A stretch of DNA of 11,238 bases from Acidimicrobiaceae bacterium (GTDB lineage: Bacteria > Actinomycetota > Acidimicrobiia > Acidimicrobiales > RAAP-2), in the NCBI GenBank assembly GCA_003135595.1, contig PLCI01000152.1, positions 1-11,238 on the forward strand, in the 5' to 3' direction. Both the position numbers and the translations under genes were made by a program. Of the stretch, positions 1-5,773 are shown piece by piece (position 1 is the first letter of the stretch; each line of letters begins with the position of its first letter). The notes beneath the pieces were generated by a model. The model made no database searches, was not told the origin of the DNA, and saw nothing but the letters and a program-made list of their open reading frames with translations.

Positions 1-417
1 GCGGTCTGCGCGATCGCGGCGCTCGCGGTCCTCATCGCCCTGCGGTCTGCGGCGCTGTGCATCGCGCGCGGCGAGCCCCGATCCGAGCTCGCCCCACGGT
101 CCTTCACCGGTCGACCCGAGCTCGCCGGGAGGGTCGTGCACCTCGTGCCGCTCACCGGGCTCGCCGTCGTCGCGGTCTCCCTCGGCAGGTACTCGGTGAT
201 GACCGCGCTCGTGGAGGTCGGCTTCGCGCTGTGGCTGGTGGTCGCGATGTGCCTCGAGCTCGTCGCGTTCCCTGCGCAGCGCGAGGTCGCCGCCGCCCTC
301 GACGGCTCGCCGGATGCGGCGCGGGCAGCAGCGCACAGGATGGTGCGCGCCGTCGAGCTCGCGGCCCTCGCGCTCGTCGCCGCCGCGATCGTGATGATCG
401 CGGTGACGACCTTCTAA
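1..417 (+). CDS. Small integral membrane protein, C-terminal part (5' end outside window)
   Basis: The frame is open from the first base to a TAA at 415-417, giving 138 visible residues with no start in a credible position, so the gene begins upstream. The visible part has hydrophobic stretches at about residues 1-20, 46-64, 69-90 and 112-135, so at least three and probably four membrane helices. A basic and polar stretch (about residues 22-46) lies between the first two helices, and a charged loop with the motif PAQREVAAAL precedes the last one. This layout resembles the DUF2269-type predicted membrane proteins, but that is a tentative match by eye. It converges on cysN with only seven bases between the two stop codons, so it is unlikely to belong to the sulfur operon. 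No function is claimed. Confidence 0.6.
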   Translation, partial: AVCAIAALAVLIALRSAALCIARGEPRSELAPRSFTGRPELAGRVVHLVPLTGLAVVAVSLGRYSVMTALVEVGFALWLVVAMCLELVAFPAQREVAAALDGSPDAARAAAHRMVRAVELAALALVAAAIVMIAVTTF

Positions 418-424
418 GAGATCG

Positions 425-1696
425 CTACTTCGCGAATCGGGGCTCGCCCACCATCGCGCCGGCGAGCGTCGCGTTCGTGCGCTCGTCGACCAGGACGAAG
501 CTGCCCGTGATCCGGTTGACGTCGTAGGGATCGACGACGAGCGGGTCCGCGGTCGAGATCGTGATGACCCCGATGTCGTTCGCCTCGAGCATGTCGGCGT
601 GCTCGAGGCGAAGGCCGTTCACCTCGAGGCGCGAGACCACGTGGTCCACGAAGCCGACGGTTGACCGCGTCGTGTGCTTGACGCGGAATCGCTGCCCGGC
701 GGTCAGCGGCTCGTCGCCGAACCAGCACACCGTCGCGGTCAGGTGATCGGTCACCTGGGGGAGCGGGGCCGTCGCGAGCATGTCGCCGCGCCCCGCGGGG
801 GTGTCGTCGGCGAGGTCCACGTCGACGCACCTGCCGACCGGTGCGATCGGGAGGTCGCCGTCGGCCGTCGCGACGCGCCGGATCCGCGTCGTGATGCCCG
901 CCGGCAGGAGGTGCACCTCGTCGCCGGGCGAGATGGGAGAGCCGTCCACCATCCCCGCGTAGGTGCGGCGCCCCGTCGGGTGACGGAGCACCCACTGGAT
1001 GGGGAGTCGGCCGCCGACGCGCCCCTCGCCGGCCCAGGATCCTGCCGGAGCGGCCTCGAGCGCGCCGAGGACGGTAGGCCCGGTGTACCAGGGCGCGGCG
1101 TCGGAGGGCTCCACGACGTTGTCGCCGTTGAGCGCCGAGACGGGCACGACCAGCGGCTCGAGGATCCCGAGGCGGGCGCTCAGCTCGTCGATCTCCGCCA
1201 CGATCGCGTCGTAGGGGTCCTTCGCCCACTCGGCGAGGTCCATCTTGTTCGCCGCGACCACGACTCGGCGCACGCCGAGGAGCGCCGCGATGCACAGGTG
1301 GCGGCGCGTCTGCTCCTTGAGTCCCGACGTCGCGTCGACGACCACGAGCGCGAGGTCGGCGGTCGACGCCCCCGTTGCCATGTTCCGGGTGTACTGCACG
1401 TGCCCGGGGCAGTCCGCGATGATGAACTTTCGCGTCGGCGTCGCGGCGTAGCGGTAGGCGACGTCGATGGTGATTCCTTGCTCGCGCTCGGCGCGCAGTC
1501 CGTCGGTCACGAACGAGAGGTCGAGGTCGCCCACGCCGCGACTCACCGAGGCATGGGCGACTGCCTCGAGCTGGTCGTCGAACAGCTGCCTCGTGTCGAC
1601 GAGCAGCCGACCGATGAGGGTCGACTTGCCGTCGTCGACGGACCCGACCGTCGCGAATCGCAGCAGGTCCATGACCTGCTCGGGGGCGTCGCTCAT
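425..1696 (-). CDS. cysN: Sulfate adenylyltransferase subunit 1 (GTPase), CysN
   Basis: This is the regulatory GTPase subunit of ATP sulfurylase, 423 aa. With CysD it forms adenosine 5'-phosphosulfate (APS) from sulfate and ATP in the cytoplasm, using GTP hydrolysis to drive the unfavourable reaction. The P-loop GSVDDGKS is at residues 18-25, the G2/switch region REQGITIDVAY at about 71-81, DCPGH (G3) at 95-99 and NKMD (G4) at 150-153. EF-Tu-like beta-barrel domains follow. The length fits stand-alone CysN; no fused APS kinase (CysC) domain follows. The ATG immediately follows the cysD stop codon (TAGATG read on the minus strand), so the two subunits are probably translationally coupled. It ends only seven bases from the convergent upstream gene. 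Assignment is very secure. Confidence 0.97.
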   Translation of the reverse strand: MSDAPEQVMDLLRFATVGSVDDGKSTLIGRLLVDTRQLFDDQLEAVAHASVSRGVGDLDLSFVTDGLRAEREQGITIDVAYRYAATPTRKFIIADCPGHVQYTRNMATGASTADLALVVVDATSGLKEQTRRHLCIAALLGVRRVVVAANKMDLAEWAKDPYDAIVAEIDELSARLGILEPLVVPVSALNGDNVVEPSDAAPWYTGPTVLGALEAAPAGSWAGEGRVGGRLPIQWVLRHPTGRRTYAGMVDGSPISPGDEVHLLPAGITTRIRRVATADGDLPIAPVGRCVDVDLADDTPAGRGDMLATAPLPQVTDHLTATVCWFGDEPLTAGQRFRVKHTTRSTVGFVDHVVSRLEVNGLRLEHADMLEANDIGVITISTADPLVVDPYDVNRITGSFVLVDERTNATLAGAMVGEPRFAK

Positions 1697-2635
1697 CTAG
1701 AAGTAGCCCTCGCGCTTGCGGTCCTCCATGGCGGTCTCGGAGAACCGGTCGTCGCCTCGCGTCGCGCCGCGCTCGGAGACGCGCGCCACCGAGATCTCCT
1801 CGATGATCTCGACCACCGTCGACGCGGTCGATCGGACCGCGCCGGTCAACGTCGCGTCCCCCACGGTCCGATAGCGCACCGAGAGTCGCTCGGAGACCTC
1901 ACCCTCGGCGGCCGAGACCCACTGCGACACCGCGAGGAGCATGCCGTCGCGATGCACGACCTCGCGCTCGTGCGCGAAGTAAATGGACGGGAGCTCGATG
2001 CGCTCGCGCTCGATGTACTGCCAGATGTCGAGCTCGGTCCAGTCGGACAGCGGGAACGCGCGGAGGTGCTCGCCGTGGTTCACCCTGCCCTGGTAGAGCT
2101 GCCACAGCTCGGGCCGCTGTCGCCTGGGGTCCCAGCGGCCGAACCTGTCTCGGAAGCTGAGGACGCGCTCTTTTGCGCGCGCCTTGTCCTCGTCGCGCCG
2201 CGCGCCGCCGAAGGCCGCGTCGAAGCCGTGCTCGTTGATCGCGTCCAGCAGCGTCGTGGACTGGATTCGGTTCCGCGACAGCCCGTCGCCGGGGTCCATG
2301 ACGCGTCCTGCGTCGATCGAGCCCTGCACCGAGGCGATGACGAGGCGAGCGCCTGCGGCCTCGGCCTGGCGGTCGCGATACTCGATGACCTCGGTGAAGT
2401 TGTGACCGGTGTCGATATGCATGACGGGGAAGGGGATGAGTGCCGGGGCGAACGCCTTGACGGCCAGGTGCAAGAGCACCGCGGAGTCCTTGCCGCCGGA
2501 GAAGAGGAGGACGGGACGCTCGCACTCGGCAGCCACCTCGCGAATGATGAAGATCGCGTGGGACTCCAGGAGGTCGAGATGGTCGACCCTTGTGGCCCCT
2601 GCTTCGCTCGAGGCTGCGGCGGTGGGAGTCGTCAT
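1697..2635 (-). CDS. cysD: Sulfate adenylyltransferase subunit 2, CysD
   Basis: This is the catalytic subunit of the CysDN ATP sulfurylase, 312 aa, which adenylylates sulfate to APS. The PP-loop SGGKDS is at residues 46-51, followed by the family sequences HIDTGHNF, the GARRDEDKARAKER stretch and LSDWTELDIWQYIERE, ending in the typical REGYF tail. The first 16 residues (low complexity, rich in Ala, Ser and Thr) precede the usual VDHLDLLE start of the family. A GTG at residue 17 is therefore a possible alternative start; I keep the ATG because it leaves a shorter leader, although no strong ribosome binding site is seen before either. It is the first gene of a cysD-cysN operon and is divergent from cysH, sharing a promoter region with it. 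Confidence 0.96.
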   Translation of the reverse strand: MTTPTAAASSEAGATRVDHLDLLESHAIFIIREVAAECERPVLLFSGGKDSAVLLHLAVKAFAPALIPFPVMHIDTGHNFTEVIEYRDRQAEAAGARLVIASVQGSIDAGRVMDPGDGLSRNRIQSTTLLDAINEHGFDAAFGGARRDEDKARAKERVLSFRDRFGRWDPRRQRPELWQLYQGRVNHGEHLRAFPLSDWTELDIWQYIERERIELPSIYFAHEREVVHRDGMLLAVSQWVSAAEGEVSERLSVRYRTVGDATLTGAVRSTASTVVEIIEEISVARVSERGATRGDDRFSETAMEDRKREGYF

Positions 2636-2695
2636 GAGGGCGCTCGGTACTCGACGTGCGCGAAGCGGACACTCGCAGTCGTTCCTGCGGCGATC

Positions 2696-2703
2696 ACTAT
2701 AGT
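2696..2703. promoter_or_regulatory. Symmetric ACTATAGT box, likely overlapping divergent -10 elements of cysDN and cysH
   Basis: The sequence is a perfect 8-bp palindrome, so TATAGT (close to the TATAAT consensus) is read on both strands, at 2698-2703 on plus and 2701-2696 on minus. It lies in the only gap between the divergent cysD and cysH genes. Candidate -35 hexamers on either side are weak, so an activator may be needed; that last point is inference. Confidence 0.45.
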
Positions 2704-2737
2704 CACTAGGCCCCCTGCATCAGAAGGTCGCCGTCCA

Positions 2738-3406
2738 ATGAGTGCCCCATCTGACACACTGCTCGAAGAGCTCGCCGACGCCGACGAGGCCCTTGAGTCG
2801 GCGGCACCGTCCGAGGTGATCGCCTGGGCGCTCGAGCGCTTCGGCGCCAACGTGGCGATGGCCTGCTCCTTCGAGGACCTCGCGCTCGTCGACCTCGCGC
2901 TCAATCAGGATCCCGGACTCGAGGTCATCTTCCTCGACACTGGATCGCACTTCCAAGAGACGATCGACTTCGCGCATCGCTTCAGCGAGCAGCGCCATGT
3001 GAACCTCACGACCACGACGCCAGGGCCGGACGCTGACGCGTGGCCATGCGGGACCGAGCGCTGCTGCGAGCTGCGCAAGGTGGCCCCGCTCGCTCGCGCG
3101 CTCGAGGGCCGTGCCGCGTGGCTCACCGCACTGAAGCGAGTCGACGGGCCATCGCGCGCCGGGATCCCCGTCATCGGATGGGACGAGCGGTTCGGCCTCG
3201 TCAAGTGCAATCCGCTCGCGACCTGGACCGATGACGACGTCGAGTTCTACGTGCGTGAGCACGGACTCGAGGAGCACCCGTTGTGGACGAGGGGCTACGC
3301 GTCGATCGGCTGTGAGCCGGTGACGAATCCCGTCGCGCTCGGCGAGTCGCGCCGATCGGGACGCTGGTCCGGGAGCGACAAAGAGGAGTGCGGGCTGCAC
3401 GGCTGA
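2738..3406 (+). CDS. cysH: Adenylylsulfate (APS/PAPS) reductase CysH, fourth iron-sulfur Cys replaced by Val
   Basis: This 222 aa protein reduces APS or PAPS to sulfite in assimilatory sulfate reduction. The ATG at 2738 follows an AGAAGG ribosome binding site by ten bases; the much longer open frame upstream of it is cysD antisense. Family landmarks in order are CSFEDLALVD, FLDTGSHFQET (62-74), CGTERCCELRKV with the tandem Cys109-Cys110, WLTALKRVDGPSR (128-140), FGLVKCNPLATWTDDDV, GYASIGCEPVT (186-196) and the catalytic ECGLH with Cys218. Paired cysteines and no PAPS-type loop point to the [4Fe-4S] APS reductase branch, and the absence of cysC nearby agrees. However, the usual GCxPCT is GCEPVT here, so only three of the four cluster ligands are present. 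Substrate preference is therefore uncertain. Confidence 0.93.
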   Translation: MSAPSDTLLEELADADEALESAAPSEVIAWALERFGANVAMACSFEDLALVDLALNQDPGLEVIFLDTGSHFQETIDFAHRFSEQRHVNLTTTTPGPDADAWPCGTERCCELRKVAPLARALEGRAAWLTALKRVDGPSRAGIPVIGWDERFGLVKCNPLATWTDDDVEFYVREHGLEEHPLWTRGYASIGCEPVTNPVALGESRRSGRWSGSDKEECGLHG

Positions 3407-3410
3407 GCTC

Positions 3411-3426
3411 GTCGTCGCGCGACGAC
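3411..3426. terminator. 16-bp perfect palindrome just after cysH (possible terminator or operator)
   Basis: GTCGTCGCGCGACGAC begins four bases after the cysH stop codon and can fold into a six-pair stem with a GCGC loop. No T-run follows, so this would be an actinobacterial-style U-less terminator or a protein site rather than a classic intrinsic terminator. Confidence 0.35.
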
Positions 3427-3486
3427 CCGCGCGATCTCACTGCCAGCGGCCACAATCCACCACTTCTTGCGCCGTCCTCAGTACCG

Positions 3487-3505
3487 TTGTTCGCCAATGG
3501 AACAA
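3487..3505. promoter_or_regulatory. Inverted repeat TTGTTC-N7-GAACAA upstream of the membrane protein gene
   Basis: Two perfect six-base half sites separated by seven bases lie 20 bases before the GTG start of the next gene. The half sites are AT-rich against a GC-rich background. The right half runs directly into the G-run and GAGG that probably serve as the ribosome binding site. It could be a repressor operator or an mRNA hairpin that gates translation. The orientation (GTTC...GAAC) is the reverse of the actinobacterial LexA box. Confidence 0.4.
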
Positions 3506-3525
3506 GGGGGGGCGAGGCCTTAGCA

Positions 3526-4293
3526 GTGTTGCCGGCACTGATCATTCTCGCGCTCTGGGTCGCTCTCTTGGCCCCTGGCGTGGTGAAGTGGATTAGGCAC
3601 CATCAGCGAGCCACCTCGATCGCCTTCTTTCACCGACAGCTCCGCCTTCTCGAGCACTCCGGCCCGACGACCATCGAGCCGGCGTATCGATTGGGAGGAC
3701 AGAACGAGCTCGTGACCGAGCGGGACGCACCTCGCGCTCCCGAATCGGCACCACGGCTCATGCTGGTGCACTCGAGCAACAAGGAGTCGACGACCATGCG
3801 ATACGACGACCGCAATGACGGGCGCTACGAGGAGCCCTACGCCGAGCCCCTCGCGGCCTCGGACGCATGGGACGCCTGGCAGCAAGAGGCAGACAGCCCG
3901 GAGCCCGTCGCGAGATCGCGCAGGACGGTGCGCGTGCCCTACGAGTATGAGTACGACGACGAGGAGCTCGAGGGATTTGCCGTGCTGTCCTCGCACCAAG
4001 CACGGGTCCGACGCACGAGGATCATCGCGGGGCTCACCTTGGCGATCGCCGGTTCGTTCTTCGTGGGCTTGGTGCCGGGCATGTCCGTGCTGTGGACGTT
4101 GACGGTCCTCGCCCTGGTCGCGCTTTGCGGCTTCCTCGCGCTCATGTACTACGCGTCACGCGCCGGCATGTACGGCCAGGACAGCTACGCGAGCATCACA
4201 CCAGTCGCGCGCGCCGTCATGCCGGTCGAGACCGGCTATGCGCAGGACTACGACGACGGCTGGGAGCCTCGGCACGCGGCTGCTGGGCGCTGA
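3526..4293 (+). CDS. SepX/GlpR-like actinobacterial membrane protein (putative divisome component)
   Basis: This is a 255 aa protein. I chose the GTG at 3526, eight bases after GAGG, because it puts a membrane helix at residues 2-20 right at the start; the open frame upstream overlaps cysH. After the helix comes a basic patch and the conserved-looking segment SIAFFHRQLRLLEHSGP (31-47). Next is a hydrophilic, acidic, Tyr-rich middle (about 92-150), then RVRRTR and two further helices at about 165-183 and 187-209. The N-terminal helix, RQLRLLE-type segment, acidic linker and C-terminal two-helix hairpin after a basic cluster are the layout I know for SepX of Streptomyces and GlpR of Corynebacterium, which act with the MoeA-like Glp at the septum. 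Identity is inferred from architecture, not strong motif identity. An internal AAGGAG with an in-frame ATG at 3796 could give a shorter form lacking the first helix. Confidence 0.7.
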   Translation: MLPALIILALWVALLAPGVVKWIRHHQRATSIAFFHRQLRLLEHSGPTTIEPAYRLGGQNELVTERDAPRAPESAPRLMLVHSSNKESTTMRYDDRNDGRYEEPYAEPLAASDAWDAWQQEADSPEPVARSRRTVRVPYEYEYDDEELEGFAVLSSHQARVRRTRIIAGLTLAIAGSFFVGLVPGMSVLWTLTVLALVALCGFLALMYYASRAGMYGQDSYASITPVARAVMPVETGYAQDYDDGWEPRHAAAGR

Positions 4294-4347
4294 GCCAAAT
4301 GCCATGACGCGCGCGCGTCCCCACGGGGCCGCCGAGGACGGCTGGGA

Positions 4348-4353
4348 TAGGCT
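4348..4353 (+). promoter_or_regulatory. Possible -10 box (TAGGCT) for the tRNA gene
   Basis: TAGGCT fits the actinobacterial TANNNT pattern and lies 12 bases before the first base of the mature tRNA. No convincing -35 element is seen at 16-18 bases upstream. Confidence 0.3.
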
Positions 4354-4365
4354 GCCTGCTCCTCT

Positions 4366-4441
4366 GGGGGTGTAGCTCAGCTGGTAGAGCGCTACGTTCG
4401 CAATGTAGAGGCCGAGGGTTCGAGTCCCTTCACCTCCACCA
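4366..4441 (+). tRNA. tRNA-Ala (anticodon CGC)
   Basis: A complete 76-base cloverleaf can be drawn. The acceptor stem GGGGGTG (4366-4372) pairs with CACCTCC (4431-4437). The D-arm is GCTC/GAGC (4375-4390) with the AGCTGGTA loop. The anticodon stem CTACG/TGTAG flanks the loop TTCGCAA with anticodon CGC at 4399-4401. The T-stem is GAGGG/CCCTT with loop TTCGAGT, and the CCA end is encoded (4439-4441). The third acceptor pair is G3:U70, the main identity element of alanine tRNA, which agrees with the anticodon reading GCG codons. Confidence 0.97.
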
Positions 4442-4448
4442 GAAAATC

Positions 4449-4493
4449 GCCGACGGCCTCATGGAGCGACCCTCGCGTTTGCGCGTCGTCGGC
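4449..4493 (+). terminator. Long inverted repeat just after the tRNA (possible terminator)
   Basis: GCCGACG (4449-4455) is complementary to CGTCGGC (4487-4493), and inside it CGCG-TTTG-CGCG (4474-4485) can form a second hairpin. It starts eight bases after the tRNA CCA. No T-run follows. The rest of the gap up to 4652 shows no gene or repeat that I can support. Confidence 0.3.
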
Positions 4494-4629
4494 CTCGCGC
4501 GGCGGTGCCCGACCGGAGTTTGGGAGCGGCACACCGATGAATCATCAGGCACCACTCGGACGTCGCCCGTGCCTCGATCGACTGGTCGCTGACGCCGAAC
4601 TCGAACGACGTACCAGTTCGCACGGCGAC

Positions 4630-4658
4630 GTGAGAGGACGGCCGGCCGAACTTACACT
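4630..4658 (+). promoter_or_regulatory. Promoter for the first SGNH gene, probably leaderless
   Basis: GTGAGA (4630-4635, four of six matches to TTGACA) is separated by 17 bases from TACACT (4653-4658). The GTG start codon at 4665 follows the -10 by only six bases, which would place transcription initiation at or next to the start codon. No Shine-Dalgarno sequence would be available, as in many actinobacterial leaderless mRNAs. Confidence 0.55.
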
Positions 4659-4664
4659 CAGACC

Positions 4665-5600
4665 GTGCGGCACTGGCCCAAGCGAGCCTCGCTCTGCGTC
4701 CTGAGCTGCCTCGTCGCGGCGACGCTCGCCGCGCAGGCGGCCGTTGCCACCATCGTGCCGGGCACCGCGAAGCAGGTCGCCGCGCTCGTCGCGGCAGCCC
4801 CTTCGATCACGAGTCTGCCGGCTGACCTGACTCCACCGCTCGCGTCGGCGACCTCGGACGAGCCGGGGATCAAGTACCCGGCGACCAAGCCGTGCGTCGT
4901 GGGGATCCCCAAGATGCCAGCGTGCCTGTTCGGGGACACCCGAGGGCGTCGCACGATGGTGCTGTGGGGTGACTCGCATGCGTACATGTGGTTCCCAGCG
5001 CTGGACGCGATCGCGAAGGCGGCGAAGTGGAAGCTCGTGATGCTCGTGGGACTCGGCTGTCCCGTTGCCGACCTCGCGGTGTGGAACGTCCCCTTGAATC
5101 AGCCGAACTCGGGATGCCCGGCGTTCCACGCGGCGATGATCAAGCGAATCGACAAGCTCAACCCCTCGCTCGTCGTGATGTCCGAAGCCTTCTACACGCT
5201 CAACGCGAGCGACCAGCCGATCACGTATTCCGAGTTCATCGCAGCGCTCGAGACGACGTTCAAGCAGCTGCACTCGAGGTCGATGAAAAAGATAGTGCTC
5301 GGCGACACGTACCTCATCGCGATCCCGGATCAGTGCCTCGCGGCCTTCCCCACGTCGATTCAGAAGTGCTCGCTGCCCGAGAACAACGCCAACTACACGG
5401 CCCAGCGAGCGTCCGAGCAAAAGGCCGCAAAAGCCTCGAACGTGCCGTATGTCAACGTGATCACCTGGACCTGTTCGACGGAGTGCACGGCGGTGATCGG
5501 CAACATGATCGTGTACTACAGCGGGGGCCACCTCTCATCGACCTACGCGACGTACCTCTCCGGCGTGCTGCACACGGCGCTCAAGAGCTCGATGCGCTGA
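4665..5600 (+). CDS. Secreted SGNH-hydrolase-like protein, paralogue 1 (DxxH Asp replaced by Ser)
   Basis: This is a 311 aa protein with a GTG start set by the adjacent -10 box. It has a basic N-terminus and a hydrophobic core at residues 8-28, a likely signal peptide or anchor. A linker containing VAALVAAAPSITSLP follows, of a kind found between the membrane part and SGNH part of fused OafA/YrhL acyltransferases. The SGNH block I is LWGDSHAYMWFPAL, with the expected nucleophile Ser104 in GDSH (102-105). Conserved Cys pairs (C77/C87, C224/C235, C270/C274) suggest disulfides outside the cell. The C-terminal block reads YYSGGHLSSTYATYLSGV with His289, but the Asp expected three residues before it is Ser286. 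The family transfers or removes O-acetyl groups on surface glycans; this copy may be altered or non-catalytic. It precedes the membrane acyltransferase and is clearly paralogous to the protein encoded at 7104-8039. Confidence 0.85.
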   Translation: MRHWPKRASLCVLSCLVAATLAAQAAVATIVPGTAKQVAALVAAAPSITSLPADLTPPLASATSDEPGIKYPATKPCVVGIPKMPACLFGDTRGRRTMVLWGDSHAYMWFPALDAIAKAAKWKLVMLVGLGCPVADLAVWNVPLNQPNSGCPAFHAAMIKRIDKLNPSLVVMSEAFYTLNASDQPITYSEFIAALETTFKQLHSRSMKKIVLGDTYLIAIPDQCLAAFPTSIQKCSLPENNANYTAQRASEQKAAKASNVPYVNVITWTCSTECTAVIGNMIVYYSGGHLSSTYATYLSGVLHTALKSSMR

Positions 5601-5661
5601 GCAGGCCCTCGATCCGCGGCTCGCGCTCGCCCGGAGTCCCAGGATGCGAGTCGTGTGGGGC

Positions 5662-5667
5662 TACATT
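5662..5667 (+). promoter_or_regulatory. Possible -10 box (TACATT) inside the gap before the acyltransferase gene
   Basis: TACATT matches TANNNT and lies six bases before an ATG at 5674, the same geometry as the -10/start pairs at 4653/4665 and 8127/8139. No -35 of quality is seen at 16-19 bases upstream. It could supply a promoter for the acyltransferase independent of the preceding gene. Confidence 0.35.
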
Positions 5668-5673
5668 CCCTCC

Positions 5674-5709
5674 ATGGTCTCGCCCATCCGCGGCCGTCGA
5701 GCGCCGTGA
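5674..5709 (+). CDS. Possible 11-residue leader peptide upstream of the acyltransferase gene
   Basis: ATG at 5674 opens the short frame MVSPIRGRRAP and stops at a TGA (5707-5709), 64 bases before the acyltransferase start. The only support is its position exactly six bases after a TACATT box, matching the leaderless arrangement at its neighbours, and the lack of a good ribosome binding site at the acyltransferase GTG. It is basic and rich in Arg. It could be a regulatory leader or a chance frame. Confidence 0.2.
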   Translation: MVSPIRGRRAP

Positions 5710-5773
5710 AGCCAGCCGCCACGTCCCTCGCCCGTCGACCTGATCGAGCGGCCGCAGGTCTCGGCACGTCCCG

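Noticed and set aside
674..2737. A very long plus-strand open frame running into cysH (910 codons in all)
   Set aside because: Everything before 2738 is antisense to cysN and cysD, which carry clear family motifs on the minus strand; only the part from 2738 encodes CysH.
4366..4664. Integration of a mobile element at the tRNA gene
   Set aside because: No integrase gene and no repeat of the tRNA 3' end were found in the following sequence.
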